DNA of 64,000 bases from Rhodospirillales bacterium (GCA_025352565.1 JANXTF010000087.1:1-64000); one strand, 5' to 3'; positions 35,864-45,939 are shown, counted from the first letter of the stretch. The notes: generated from the sequence alone by a model not told the origin. Numbers and translations are program-made.

Positions 35864-36553
35864 TTATTTCCCCGCGACGCCGGTTCGCCCTTGCATCGGA
35901 GCGTCGGGCACCGCATCCGCCTTTGTGCGCATGGCCGCGAGTGCCGCCGTGATCTCGCGCGCCCGTTCCGGCAGCATCGCGGCCAACACCAGAGAGGCAC
36001 GCCGCTCCTGCATACGATCGAGGATTTGCAGCAGCACCGGCCGATCGAGCTCATTGAAGATGGTCGCGGCCTCGCGCGGCTTCATGGTTTCATACAATTT
36101 GACCATGGCGCGCCAATTCGCCGCGTCGTGCGCGTCGCGTGCCTGCTCCATCTGCTCCAACCGCCGCTGCAGGACAGTCAGTTCATCGAGACGTGCGCCA
36201 AGCCGATGCTCGGCCGCCTGCTGCACCTGTTCGCGCAGCTCGAGCGCCCGCGCGCGGGACTCGAGTTCCGTTCGGCGCTGGCGAAGATCGCCGAGCAGTG
36301 CGCGCTCGGAGTCGCTGACCGGGGCGGGTTGCGGCGGCAAAACCGGCGGCGCGGTCGCAGCTGAAGCCGGAACCGAAGCCGGCGCCGGCGTTGGCGTTGG
36401 CGTCGGCGGGTGCGCGTGTCGATCTGGCGCGGCTGGGGCGGCGGCTTCGGCGTGCGGCGAGGCGGCCCGCACCAGCGAAACCGATTTCACCCCGAGCAGC
36501 GTGGCCATGACGCCGATCGTCACCGGCAATAATCGGGGAAACGCCAGCTTCAT
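35864..36553 (-). CDS. MotE-like (MgtE N-domain) flagellar protein
   Basis: A 229-residue protein. One N-terminal membrane segment (RLLPVTIGVMATLLGVKSVSLV), a Pro/Ala/Thr-rich linker, a coiled coil (RQRRTELESRARALELREQVQQAAEHRLGARLDELTVLQRRLEQME) and a C-terminal helical domain (KLYETMKPREAATIFNELDRPVLLQILDRMQERRASLVLAAM) match the MotE family. MotE chaperones the stator partner MotC in rhizobia. Here it lies in the fliL-fliM operon. Confidence 0.82.
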   Translation of the reverse strand: MKLAFPRLLPVTIGVMATLLGVKSVSLVRAASPHAEAAAPAAPDRHAHPPTPTPTPAPASVPASAATAPPVLPPQPAPVSDSERALLGDLRQRRTELESRARALELREQVQQAAEHRLGARLDELTVLQRRLEQMEQARDAHDAANWRAMVKLYETMKPREAATIFNELDRPVLLQILDRMQERRASLVLAAMLPERAREITAALAAMRTKADAVPDAPMQGRTGVAGK

Positions 36554-36577
36554 GGCATCACGCCCCGGCCCGCGCGC

Positions 36578-37003
36578 TCATCGGACAAGCTTCAGCGCCT
36601 TCACGAGGTCGCGCTCCGCCTGACTGCGCAGCCGCTGCGGCGGCTCCGTGGGCTCGATCGCCGAGACATGCCCCTCCAGCGCCACCCGCGCCCCGCGCAC
36701 CAACCGGTCAAGCCGGTCCGCCATCGTGTCCCCCCGCTCGATCAGGAAGGCGAGATCCTGCCGCAGCGCGGCGCCGGTCTCGATCTGGCGCGCGATCTGC
36801 CGGCCGGCGCCCTCCGATGCCGAACGAAGCCGTTCGATGCCCAGTTCGGCCTGCGCGGTGCTCTCGTTGAAACTCGACACCAGTGTTTCCAGCGCGCCGC
36901 GGTCGCGCTTCAGCACGCCCAAGGCGCGCTCGAGCCGGATCGCATGAAACAGCGTCGCCATCAGCAGCGCCGCCAGTGCGATCTCCAGCAGCCGCTCCAT
37001 CAT
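36578..37003 (-). CDS. DUF6468-like flagellar-operon membrane protein
   Basis: A 141-residue protein with one N-terminal membrane segment (LLEIALAALLMATLFHAIRLERALGVLKRDRGALETLVSSFNEST) and a long helical, probably coiled-coil remainder. It ends SQAERDLVKALKLVR. This matches the uncharacterised DUF6468 type that accompanies fliM in Rhodospirillales. TGGGGA six bases upstream supports the ATG at 37003 over one 11 codons earlier. Function is unknown; cotranscription with fliM and motE-like genes suggests a motor or stator role. Confidence 0.7.
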   Translation of the reverse strand: MMERLLEIALAALLMATLFHAIRLERALGVLKRDRGALETLVSSFNESTAQAELGIERLRSASEGAGRQIARQIETGAALRQDLAFLIERGDTMADRLDRLVRGARVALEGHVSAIEPTEPPQRLRSQAERDLVKALKLVR

Positions 37004-37057
37004 GTTGTTCCCCAGGGTCAATTTTGGCATGTCCATTTTGGCGCATGTTCCGCCGGT

Positions 37058-38119
37058 TCATGCCGGCACGATCGGTGGACGCGCGATCTCGTGCTCGATC
37101 CGCACCGCCATCCGGTTCTTGCGCCGGCCGACGCGCCCCTCGAACAAGGGTGTCACGCCGCAACGTATCTGCACCGAGCCGCCCGGCGACGTGCCCAGAA
37201 CGACACGGCTGCCTGGGCGCAGTGCCATGATATCGGACAGGCGCATGGTCTGCTCGTCGAGCACCACCGACAGCTCGATCTCGGTGTTGAGCAGCTCCTC
37301 GGCCAGATGCGTCTCCCAGATGGAATCCCGCCCGAACTTCTCGCCCATGAATTGCTGCAACAGCAACTCGCGCACCGGCTCCAGCAACGCGTAAGGCAGC
37401 AGTAATTCGAGCCGCCCGCCGCGATCCTCCATCTCGATGCGCATGCGCGCCAGGATCGCCGCGTTCGACAGCCGGCTCACCGCGGCAAAACGCGGGTTGA
37501 CCTCCAGCCGCTCGAACCTGAACGTCACCAGGCACAGCGGCTCGAAACTCGCCGACAGATCGGCCAGCACCACGCGGATCAGCCGCTCCACGAGCGACCG
37601 CTCGATGGTGGTGTACGGCCGCCCCTCGATGCGCATCGCGGCCGTGCCGCGCCGGCCGCCGAGCAGCACGTCCACGATCGAATAGATCATGGCGCTGTCC
37701 ACCACCATCAGGCCGTAATTGTCCCATTGCTCGACCTTGAACACCGCCAGCATGGCGGGCATCGGGATGGCGTTCAGGTAGTCGCCGAACCGCAGGCTGA
37801 CGATGTTGTCGATGCCCACCTCAACGTTGTCGCTGGTGAAGTGGCGCAGGCTGGTGGACATGATGCGCACCAGCCGATCGAACACGATTTCGAGCATCGG
37901 CAGGCGCTCGTAGGAGACCATCCCCGAGCTGATGATCTTGCGCATGCCGCTGATCGACGAGTCGTCCTCGCCATCCTCGAGACCGAGCAGGCTGTCGATC
38001 TCCGCCTGGTTGAGCGCCCGCGCGTCCCGCCCGCCTTCCGCCGCGTCGGCGTCCTGCCAGGCAGCGGCCAGCGCGTCGGCCGCGGCATCGGCGGTCGATG
38101 GGGGCACAGTGCCGCTCAC
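37058..38119 (-). CDS. fliM: Flagellar motor switch protein FliM
   Basis: A 353-residue C-ring protein. An N-terminal segment with LNQAEIDSLLG (the CheY-binding region) is followed by the middle domain (RKIISSGMVSYERLPMLEIVFDRLVRIMSTSLRHFTSDNVEV) and a C-terminal SpoA domain (LAEELLNTEIELSVVLDEQTMRLSDIMALRPGSRVVL). The start is a GTG overlapping the fliL TGA (GTGA). An 87-bp-downstream CheY-like gene fits its role. Confidence 0.94.
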   Translation of the reverse strand: MSGTVPPSTADAAADALAAAWQDADAAEGGRDARALNQAEIDSLLGLEDGEDDSSISGMRKIISSGMVSYERLPMLEIVFDRLVRIMSTSLRHFTSDNVEVGIDNIVSLRFGDYLNAIPMPAMLAVFKVEQWDNYGLMVVDSAMIYSIVDVLLGGRRGTAAMRIEGRPYTTIERSLVERLIRVVLADLSASFEPLCLVTFRFERLEVNPRFAAVSRLSNAAILARMRIEMEDRGGRLELLLPYALLEPVRELLLQQFMGEKFGRDSIWETHLAEELLNTEIELSVVLDEQTMRLSDIMALRPGSRVVLGTSPGGSVQIRCGVTPLFEGRVGRRKNRMAVRIEHEIARPPIVPA

Positions 38120-38685
38120 TGGATCAGCATTCCCGTGAACAGCACATCCACCACCTGCACAGGCGCCACGGCGACCGCCGCGCGCGCGATCAACTCCTCC
38201 CGGAGCCGGTACGTGCCTTCCGACCCACGCAGTTCCTCCGGTCGCATCTCGCGCAGATAGGTCTGAAAAAGATCGAGGATGCGCGGCATGGCCTGCGTCA
38301 ACGCCGGAAGGTCCTCGGCACGGGCGAGTTCGAGCTTCGCCTGAAGCTTGATGAACATGGTGCGGCGGGGGCCGGCATTGAGGTTGGCGATGATTTCGGG
38401 CAGATCCGCGAAGATCAGCTTGCGCCCCGGTTCGGCTGCGGGCTTCGTCTCGCGCCTGCCTTCTCCGCCGTCGGGTTCCGCCGCGTGCCCACGGCCCGGC
38501 TGCTCGGCCCCCGCGTGCTCCGTCCTGCCCATACCGAGCAAGGGTGGCAGCACGCCGCCGAACCACAGGCCCGCACCCGCGCCACCCAGCACGATCGGCA
38601 GCACCAGCAGCAGAAGCAGCAGAAGCTTTCGCTTTCCGCCGCCCGGTGCCTTGGCCTTTTCGCTCGTCGCGGCCGCGCGCTTCAT
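38116..38685 (-). CDS. fliL: Flagellar basal body-associated protein FliL
   Basis: A 189-residue single-pass membrane protein. A Lys-rich start, the helix LLLLLLLVLPIVLGGAGAGLW, a disordered charged linker and the periplasmic domain (FADLPEIIANLNAGPRRTMFIKLQAKLELA...RAEELIARAAVAVAPVQVVDVLFTGMLIQ-like end) match FliL. It interacts with stators and the MS ring. AGGGGA nine bases upstream supports the start. It is first in its operon and divergent from flgF. Confidence 0.92.
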   Translation of the reverse strand: MKRAAATSEKAKAPGGGKRKLLLLLLLVLPIVLGGAGAGLWFGGVLPPLLGMGRTEHAGAEQPGRGHAAEPDGGEGRRETKPAAEPGRKLIFADLPEIIANLNAGPRRTMFIKLQAKLELARAEDLPALTQAMPRILDLFQTYLREMRPEELRGSEGTYRLREELIARAAVAVAPVQVVDVLFTGMLIQ

Positions 38686-38846
38686 TAGCCCGTCCCCTGC
38701 TGACCAGGCCCATGGTGACGCGGCCTGATTAACGAAAGCTTTCACCGGCCGATATTGCCGGAGGGGCACCGGCGTGCCCGGCAATACCTGCCGGCCACGA
38801 TCCGGGGGCGCGTGCAATTCGGTAATCTTTGCAGCGCAGGATGCCG

Positions 38847-38862
38847 TGGCACGCCTTGTGCT
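38847..38862 (+). promoter_or_regulatory. Sigma-54 promoter of flgF
   Basis: TGGCACGCCTTGTGCT matches the sigma-54 consensus TGGCACG-N4-TTGCW with one change and has the exact GG-N10-GC spacing. It lies 36 bases before the flgF start. Sigma-54 promoters drive hook and rod operons in Caulobacter under FlbD/FliX, and a FliX-like gene is in this window. Confidence 0.82.
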
Positions 38863-38897
38863 GAACCAATGGCTGAACCGCAGGCTTGGAGCCACTC

Positions 38898-39635
38898 ATG
38901 GAGAATGCCACCACGATCGCGCTGTCCCGGCTCGTCGCCCAGCAGCGCGCGATGGATGTCACGGCCGGCAACATCGCCAACGCGGCGACGCCGGGCTACC
39001 GGACCGAGCGCATGATGTTCAGCGATTTCCTGGTGCGCCAGCATGGCACGGCCGCGCCCGGCGACTCGACGCTGGTCTATGCGCAAGACCGCGCCAGCTA
39101 CCGTGACCGGCAATCGGGTCCGCTGACCCACACCGCCAACCCGCTCGACCTCGCGATCGGCGGCGACGGCTATTTCACCCTGCGCACACCAACCGGGCCG
39201 CGCCTGTCCCGGGCCGGCCATTTCGGGCTGGCGCCGGATGGCGGCGTCATCGACGATTCGGGCAACCCGCTTCTGGACAGTGCCGGCCAGCCGATCCGCA
39301 CGTCGCCCGCCGACAGCACGCTCAGGGTGACCGCCGACGGGGTGCTCGCCAGCGAGAACGGCCCGATCGGCACCATCGGCATCGTCACGCCCGCCGACCC
39401 GCTGCAACTGAAGGGCGAAGGCGGGCGGCTGCTCAACGCCACCGCGACCACCACCGCCAAGACCGCCGACCCGAAGGTGACGCAAGGCGCGATCGAGGGC
39501 AGCAGCGTGCTGGCCACCGTCGAGATGACGCGGATGATGACCGAATTGCGCGAATTCCAGTTCGTGACGCAGTTCGTGCAAGGCGAGGGCGACCGCCAGC
39601 AGAACGCCATCGACAAAATTCTCCGCCGCGGCTGA
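38898..39635 (+). CDS. flgF: Flagellar basal-body rod protein FlgF
   Basis: A 245-residue rod protein. ALSRLVAQQRAMDVTAGNIANAATPGYR is the N-terminal rod motif, DRQSGPLTHTANPLDLAIGGDGYFTLRTPTGPRLSRAGHF the FlgF/G core, and SSVLATVEMTRMMTELREFQFVTQFVQ...AIDKIL the C-terminal motif. GGAG six bases before the ATG supports the start. It leads the flgF-flgG-flgA-flgH operon. Confidence 0.94.
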   Translation: MENATTIALSRLVAQQRAMDVTAGNIANAATPGYRTERMMFSDFLVRQHGTAAPGDSTLVYAQDRASYRDRQSGPLTHTANPLDLAIGGDGYFTLRTPTGPRLSRAGHFGLAPDGGVIDDSGNPLLDSAGQPIRTSPADSTLRVTADGVLASENGPIGTIGIVTPADPLQLKGEGGRLLNATATTTAKTADPKVTQGAIEGSSVLATVEMTRMMTELREFQFVTQFVQGEGDRQQNAIDKILRRG

Positions 39636-39653
39636 ACCTAAAGGACAACGATC

Positions 39654-40439
39654 ATGCGCTCGCTCGACATCGCCGGCACCGGCATGCAGGCCCAGCAGAC
39701 CAACGTCGAAGTGATCTCCAACAACATCGCGAACATGACCACCACCGGCTTCAAGCGCCGGCGGGCCGAGTTCCAGGATCTGATCTACCAGAACCTCCGC
39801 CGCGTCGGCGCCAGCTCGTCCGACAGCGGATCGGTGGTGCCGGCGGGCGCGCAGGTGGGCCTCGGCGTGAAAACCGCCGCGATCTACCGCATCAACGAGC
39901 AGGGCAACCTGCAGCAGACCTCGAACAGCCTCGACGTCGCCGTGCGCGGCAACGGCTATTTCCAGGTGACGCTCCCCTCCGGTGACACCGCCTACACCCG
40001 CGACGGCACATTCGGATTGTCGCCGAGCGGCACCATCGTGACCGCCGACGGCTACGTGGTGCAGCCGGGCATCACCATCCCAAACAACGCCACCAGCATC
40101 GCGATCAACGGGGCGGGCCAGGTGCAGGCGACCCTTTCGGGGCAGACCACGCCGCAGACCGTGGGCACCATCCAGCTCGCGGCGTTCCCCAACGAGGCGG
40201 GGCTGGAGGCGCAGGGCGACAACCTGTTCATCCAAAGCGCCGCAAGCGGCAACGCGGTGACCGGCGCGCCCGCCTCGCCCGGTTTCGGCACCGTGCTGCA
40301 GGGCTTCGTGGAGACCTCGAATGTGAACGTGGTGAGCGAGATCACCGATCTCATCACCGCCCAGCGCGCCTACGAGATGAACAGCCGCGTCATCACCACG
40401 AGCGACCAGATGCTCTCCACACTGACCAACCTCCGGTGA
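39654..40439 (+). CDS. flgG: Flagellar distal rod protein FlgG
   Basis: A 261-residue distal rod subunit, the usual length. It starts MRSLDIAGTGMQAQQTNVEVISNNIANMTTTGFKRRRAEF and ends SNVNVVSEITDLITAQRAYEMNSRVITTSDQMLSTLTNLR, both nearly invariant FlgG ends. AAAGGA lies upstream of the ATG. Its TGA overlaps an alternative GTG start of flgA. Confidence 0.97.
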   Translation: MRSLDIAGTGMQAQQTNVEVISNNIANMTTTGFKRRRAEFQDLIYQNLRRVGASSSDSGSVVPAGAQVGLGVKTAAIYRINEQGNLQQTSNSLDVAVRGNGYFQVTLPSGDTAYTRDGTFGLSPSGTIVTADGYVVQPGITIPNNATSIAINGAGQVQATLSGQTTPQTVGTIQLAAFPNEAGLEAQGDNLFIQSAASGNAVTGAPASPGFGTVLQGFVETSNVNVVSEITDLITAQRAYEMNSRVITTSDQMLSTLTNLR

Positions 40440-40447
40440 GCGCCGCC

Positions 40448-41431
40448 ATGCGGCTGCTGCTGGCGGCGGCGATTTGCGCCACCGTACCCGCCGCCGCCGA
40501 CGCGGCGCGGCTGCGCGGCAGCACCACGCTCGCCGGAAAGGACGTCACCATCGCCGATCTGTGGGACGATACGGGGGCGGAAGGCCCGCGCGTGCTGGGT
40601 CCGGCGCCTGGGCCGGGCGGGCACATCACGGTGGAAGCGCCGCAACTGGCCGCGATCGCACGGCAGTTCGGCATCGCGTGGCGGCCGGCCTCGCCCGCCG
40701 ACCGCGCCACGCTGGACCGTCCGGGCAGGCCATTGCCGCGTGAGGCCGTGCTTGCGGTCCTGCACGATGCGCTTGCCGGGCTCGGCGCGCCCGACGACGC
40801 GGATATCGCGCTTGCGGCGTTTGCGCCGCCTATGCTGCCGCTCGAGGCCGAGGCCCGCGCCACAGTCGAACAGGTTGAGTACGACGCCGCCACCGGCCGC
40901 TTCACCGCGATCCTCGTGATGGCCGACGCCGCGCCCGCGATGCGGCAGCGCCTCCTCGGCAGCGTTCGGGAGATGGTGGAACTGCCCACGCCCACCCACC
41001 GATTGCCGCCGGGTGCCGCCATCTCGGCGCAGGATCTGCGCCTGACCCGGCTGCCTGCCGCCAGCCTGCGCGCTGAGCCGGTGCGGACACTCGCCGACGC
41101 GATCGGCATGGCGCCCCGCCACGCCGCCGCCGCCGGGCAGCCGCTGGCGCGGAGCGAGATGATGCGGCCGGTCGCGGTGGAAAAGGGCGCGCGGGTCACG
41201 ATGGAGTTGGAGGCGCCCGGCCTTGCCGTGGTCACGGTCGGGCAGGCTGCCGAAAGCGGCGGGATCGGCGACCGCGTGCCGATCATCAACCTATCCTCCC
41301 GCGCGGTGGTCGAGGCCGAGATCGTGGCGACGGGCCGCGTCCGCGTGATGCCGGACACGCTGCCCCGCCTGCCGGGACGCGGGCTGGACCCGCTTTACGC
41401 CAACCTGCCGCCTGCCAGCCGCGTCCAGTAG
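40448..41431 (+). CDS. flgA: Flagellar P-ring assembly chaperone FlgA
   Basis: A 327-residue periplasmic protein with a signal peptide (MRLLLAAAICATVPAAADA). The C-terminal SAF-like region is ISAQDLRLTRLPAASLRAEP, IGMAPRHAAAAGQPLARSEMMRPVAVEKGARVTMELEAPGLAVVTVG and AVVEAEIVATGRVRV. FlgA helps FlgI form the P ring. A GTG at 40436 overlapping the flgG stop is an alternative start. The last codon and stop belong to an 18-bp tandem repeat. Confidence 0.9.
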   Translation: MRLLLAAAICATVPAAADAARLRGSTTLAGKDVTIADLWDDTGAEGPRVLGPAPGPGGHITVEAPQLAAIARQFGIAWRPASPADRATLDRPGRPLPREAVLAVLHDALAGLGAPDDADIALAAFAPPMLPLEAEARATVEQVEYDAATGRFTAILVMADAAPAMRQRLLGSVREMVELPTPTHRLPPGAAISAQDLRLTRLPAASLRAEPVRTLADAIGMAPRHAAAAGQPLARSEMMRPVAVEKGARVTMELEAPGLAVVTVGQAAESGGIGDRVPIINLSSRAVVEAEIVATGRVRVMPDTLPRLPGRGLDPLYANLPPASRVQ

Positions 41432-41467
41432 GCCAGCCTCGTCCTGTAGGCCGGCCGCGTCCAGTAT
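41414..41467. repeat. 18-bp tandem repeat over the flgA stop codon
   Basis: Three units (GCCAGCCGCGTCCAGTAG, GCCAGCCTCGTCCTGTAG, GCCGGCCGCGTCCAGTAT) span the end of flgA and the gap to flgH. The flgA stop is in the first unit, and the second repeats an in-frame TAG. The expansion has therefore lengthened the intergenic spacer. Confidence 0.8.
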
Positions 41468-41482
41468 GAAAGCCCCACCCGC

Positions 41483-42220
41483 ATGCGAATGGCCGCTTCT
41501 CTGCTTGCCCTGCCCCTGCTGCTCCCGGCCTGCACATCGCTGACCCGGCTGTCTGAAATCGGGCGGCCGCCGACCATGACGCCACCCAGCGATCCCACAA
41601 AGACCGAGACCTACCGCCCGCTCACCATGCCCATGCCGTCGCCCGAGGTCGCGGCACCCGAGGCCAACGCCCTGTGGCGCACTGGCAGCCGCGCCTTCTT
41701 CAAGGACCAGCGCGCGGCCCAGGTCGGCGATATCGTGACCGTGCTGGTCAACATCACCGACGCCGCCGATCTCAAGAACAACACCACCGCGGGGCGCACC
41801 GGGGCTGAGACCATGGGCCTGCCCAACATGTTCGGCCTGGAGGCCATGCTGCCGCGCATTCTGGCGAAGGCGGTCAATCCCGCACAGCTGGTCTCGGCCA
41901 GCAGCGCCAATAACAATGCCGGCACGGCGGAGCTGAAGCGCAACGAGACCGTGACGCTGCGCGTCGCCGGCGTCATCACCCAGGTGCTGCCGAACGGCAA
42001 CCTCGTGGTATCCGCGCGCCAGGAAGTGCGGGTGAACAGCGAGTTGCGGCAATTGCAGGTGAGCGGCGTGATCCGTTCGCAGGACATCGCCAGCGACAAC
42101 ACCGTCCAGCATGATCGGATGGCCGAGGCGCGCATCTCCTACGGCGGACGCGGGCAGCTGACCGATGTGCAGAATCCCCGCTGGGGCCAGCAGGCGCTCG
42201 ATGTTTTGCTGCCGTTCTAG
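41483..42220 (+). CDS. flgH: Flagellar L-ring protein FlgH
   Basis: A 245-residue outer-membrane lipoprotein. The signal peptide ends with the lipobox LLPAC. ALWRTGSRAFFKDQRAAQVGDIVTVLVNITDAADLKNNT, NPNG-like VLPNGNLVVSARQEVRVNSELRQLQVSGVIRSQDI, VQHDRMAEARISYGGRGQLTDVQNPRWGQQALDVLLPF are FlgH signatures. It forms the L ring around the rod. It closes the flgFGAH operon. Confidence 0.95.
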   Translation: MRMAASLLALPLLLPACTSLTRLSEIGRPPTMTPPSDPTKTETYRPLTMPMPSPEVAAPEANALWRTGSRAFFKDQRAAQVGDIVTVLVNITDAADLKNNTTAGRTGAETMGLPNMFGLEAMLPRILAKAVNPAQLVSASSANNNAGTAELKRNETVTLRVAGVITQVLPNGNLVVSARQEVRVNSELRQLQVSGVIRSQDIASDNTVQHDRMAEARISYGGRGQLTDVQNPRWGQQALDVLLPF

Positions 42221-42229
42221 TGGTCCGGA

Positions 42230-42255
42230 CCTGACGCTCATTACCGAGCGTCAGG
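42230..42255 (+). terminator. Perfect 10-bp hairpin after flgH
   Basis: CCTGACGCTC and GAGCGTCAGG pair perfectly around a six-base loop, ten bases after the flgH stop. The run after it is AAGTTTGG, not a clean T tract, so it is a weak intrinsic terminator or an mRNA-stabilising stem for the flgF operon. Confidence 0.55.
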
Positions 42256-42281
42256 AAGTTTGGCCCATAAGTCGAAGCTCA

Positions 42282-42321
42282 TGGATGGATTCTGACGGAT
42301 GCCACCGTCAGATTCCATCCA
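42282..42321. repeat. 17-bp hairpin between flgH and the thiolase gene
   Basis: TGGATGGATTCTGACGG pairs with CCGTCAGATTCCATCCA with one mismatch and a six-base loop. The 277-base region from 42221 to 42497 holds two hairpins (this one and 42230-42255) and no coding sequence. The second may be a small palindromic insertion or a bidirectional terminator without a T tract. Confidence 0.6.
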
Positions 42322-42497
42322 CTGGCCGGCGCCCGCCGCCTGGATCGTCCCCCGGCCAACCCCTTCGGACACAACATCACGCACTCGTGATGCGACGGCT
42401 TGACGACGCCCGAGCAATCCCCGGCCAATCCCGTGCCGGCTTGTTCCGCGGCGCGCCCAGCCCTAGTTTCCGGCCAGCGACACGGGGAAAGAACACC

Positions 42498-43700
<1,203 letters not shown>

Positions 43701-43725
43701 CCCCGCTCGGCCAGCAGCGCCGCCG

Positions 43726-45045
43726 TTAGGCGAGTTCCTTCGCCAGCACGGGCCGGAACGTCTCGGTCGCCTTCTTCAGCTCGGTCGCCACGTCCGCGCC
43801 GCCGATGATGTTGGTCAAGGCGACGCCGATTCCGTCGCGGAACTCGGTCACCGCCGCGATTTCCGGCAGTCCGGAGCGCGCGATACGCAGGCACTCCCGC
43901 GTGGTGTCGAACCATTCCGGCGGGAACGCGCTGGTCTTCACGATGTCGGTGTCCTGATACACGCTGCCGCGCGCCGGCGTGCCCGAGCCGGTGCGCAGCA
44001 TCTCCTTCAACATCGCCTTGCTGGTCGCCCACTGCACGTACATCCACGCGGCCTTCTTGTTGCGGCTGCCGTTGGCGACGCCGATACCGTCCACGAAGGT
44101 GCAGGAATTCTGCGATTTGGGTCCGCGCGGCACCGGGGCGAAGCCCGCGACGTCGGCCACCTTCGATTTGGTCTTGTCCACCAGGGGCGCGGAGAAGCCG
44201 ATGCCATCGACCCACATCGCGGCACGGCCTTGGCTGAACGTGGTCTGGCATTCGTTCCAGTTGAAGCCCACCACGCCCGGCGGCGCGCAGTTGCGCATCA
44301 GCTTGGCGAAATACTCGCCCGCCTGCACCGCTGTCGGCGTGTCGGTCAGCAGCGTTTTCCCGTCGGCCGAGATGGTCTCCTGGTCATAACCCAGCATCAG
44401 CTGCGACCACAGCACCACGTTGGCGTTCTTGAGGCCGCGACCCACGAAGCCGAACTGGTTCTTGGATTTGTCGGTCAGCTTCACCGCATGTTCATACATC
44501 TCGTCCATGGTACGGGGCAGCGAAAGGCCCGCCTCCTTGAACAGCTGCTTGTTGTAGAACAGGATGAACAGATCCTGGTTGAACGGAATGTTGTGCAGCG
44601 TGCCATCCGCCGCCGTGGCCGCATGCACGCCCGGCCCGCCGAAATCGGCGAAATCGTAGTCGGGCGACACGGTGGCCGGGTCCTTGATGAACGGCCGCAA
44701 ATCGGCCATCCACTTGCCGCGCTCGATCAGACGTTTCTGCACATGCAGCGCGACGTTCACCACATCGAAGCTCGGCCGGCCGGAGACGAACTCGACCGCC
44801 ACCTTGGGGCGCTGCTGCTGCTCGGGGATCTGCTCGTAGCCGACCGTGATGCCGGTCAGCTCCTCGAATTCCTTCTGGTGCGCCGCCAGCACATCGGCCC
44901 GCGGCGACTTGGCCATATTGACCTCGATCTTGCTGCCCTTGGCCTGCTTCCAGTCGAAGGCGGTCTGCGCGCCCACGCGCTCCACATAGGCCGGCGCCGC
45001 GAGCAGCCCGGCCGTTGCCTGCAACAGATGACGCCGACGGATCAT
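43726..45045 (-). CDS. Sugar-type ABC transporter substrate-binding protein
   Basis: A 439-residue family 1 extracellular binding protein. The signal MIRRRHLLQATAGLLAAPAYVERVGAQ is followed by SPRADVLAAHQKEFEELTGITVGYEQIPEQQQRPKVAVEF and DVVNVALHVQKRLIERGKWMADLRPFI; YNKQLFKEAGLSLPRTMDEMYEHAVKLT and GRAAMWVDGIGFSAPLVD are typical of this family. GGGGAGAG precedes the ATG. No permease or ATPase is adjacent, so it is an orphan here, and the ligand is unknown. Confidence 0.85.
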   Translation of the reverse strand: MIRRRHLLQATAGLLAAPAYVERVGAQTAFDWKQAKGSKIEVNMAKSPRADVLAAHQKEFEELTGITVGYEQIPEQQQRPKVAVEFVSGRPSFDVVNVALHVQKRLIERGKWMADLRPFIKDPATVSPDYDFADFGGPGVHAATAADGTLHNIPFNQDLFILFYNKQLFKEAGLSLPRTMDEMYEHAVKLTDKSKNQFGFVGRGLKNANVVLWSQLMLGYDQETISADGKTLLTDTPTAVQAGEYFAKLMRNCAPPGVVGFNWNECQTTFSQGRAAMWVDGIGFSAPLVDKTKSKVADVAGFAPVPRGPKSQNSCTFVDGIGVANGSRNKKAAWMYVQWATSKAMLKEMLRTGSGTPARGSVYQDTDIVKTSAFPPEWFDTTRECLRIARSGLPEIAAVTEFRDGIGVALTNIIGGADVATELKKATETFRPVLAKELA

Positions 45046-45090
45046 GTTTTCTCTCCCCAAGCCCGGCCTCTGCGAGCCGGATGGGCGACC

Positions 45091-45939
45091 CTAGCGGTCG
45101 CGGAGGCCCGGGAAAAGCGCTTCGTCGCCTGAAACAAAGGCGACTTCTCGCGCAGCGGCGGCTGTCTCGAGGATCGCGCGCGTCTCGGCCGACACGATGG
45201 CCGCCATAAGCCCGGAGCGCGCGTCGCCGATCTGCAGCGTGGCCTCCGCCGGGCCGTGGCGCCATCCCAGCGCAATGGCGAGGCAGATGGCGGCGTCGAG
45301 CCGGTCCTGGTGGGCCTTGCGCGGCCTGATGCGGACGGCCTCGCACTCCAGCCAGTCGGCCAGCGCGGCCGCCCCCAGCCCGCGCGCATAGGAGGCCACC
45401 CCGCCGGCCGCCAGCATCCAGTCCAGCGGAGCGAAGCTGCCGACCATGGGGTTGTACTTGGCCCCGCGCCTGCGGAGCCACAGCTCGGGTATCATGGCGG
45501 GAAGCGCCAGGGCCGGGAACACCTCCGCCACGAACCGGCCGCGATGCGCGTTGCGCGCGGCCAGCGGATCGTGCACGGCACCAAGCGCCCCGAGGAAGCG
45601 CCAGATGGGCGCGCCGTCGCCGAACAGGGGTGCCGCGATCCCGCCCCGCCGCGCGGGCTGCACGCCGCCCTTCATCCGCGAGATGAGACTCGCCGCGACC
45701 CTGTCGACGGGACGTGCGCCATCGAAATTCGGCACCACCGTCGGCTGATCGATCGCGACCAGCAGGTAGTCGGCCCCCGGCGCCCATTCGCCGATCAGGC
45801 CAAGAGCCTGGTCGAACGTCGCCAGCACGGGGGGATGAAACACCGGCGCCGCCCCGCCTAATACCAGGGCCGTGATCGCACCGGGGTTGCGCGGATTATC
45901 CGCCCAGGCCGAGTCGAACCCGACGAGAACCTCGTTCAA
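45091..45939 (-). CDS. DUF429 family protein
   Basis: A 282-residue protein. EVLVGFDSAWADNPRNPGAITALVL near the start and LLVAIDQPTVVPNFDGARPVDRVAA match the RNase H-like DUF429 fold, and RKAHQDRLDAAICLAIALGWRHG is the conserved C-terminal motif with acidic residues. The start is a TTG overlapping the dksA TGA (TTGA), so it is translationally coupled to dksA. Family function is unknown. Confidence 0.82.
   Translation of the reverse strand: MNEVLVGFDSAWADNPRNPGAITALVLGGAAPVFHPPVLATFDQALGLIGEWAPGADYLLVAIDQPTVVPNFDGARPVDRVAASLISRMKGGVQPARRGGIAAPLFGDGAPIWRFLGALGAVHDPLAARNAHRGRFVAEVFPALALPAMIPELWLRRRGAKYNPMVGSFAPLDWMLAAGGVASYARGLGAAALADWLECEAVRIRPRKAHQDRLDAAICLAIALGWRHGPAEATLQIGDARSGLMAAIVSAETRAILETAAAAREVAFVSGDEALFPGLRDR

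Noticed and set aside
38729-38743. CtrA box upstream of fliL
   Set aside because: TTAA-N7-TTTC has only one intact half-site; too weak to list as a binding site.
38742-40235. Long minus-strand frame opposite flgF and flgG
   Set aside because: Shadow of two well-defined rod genes.
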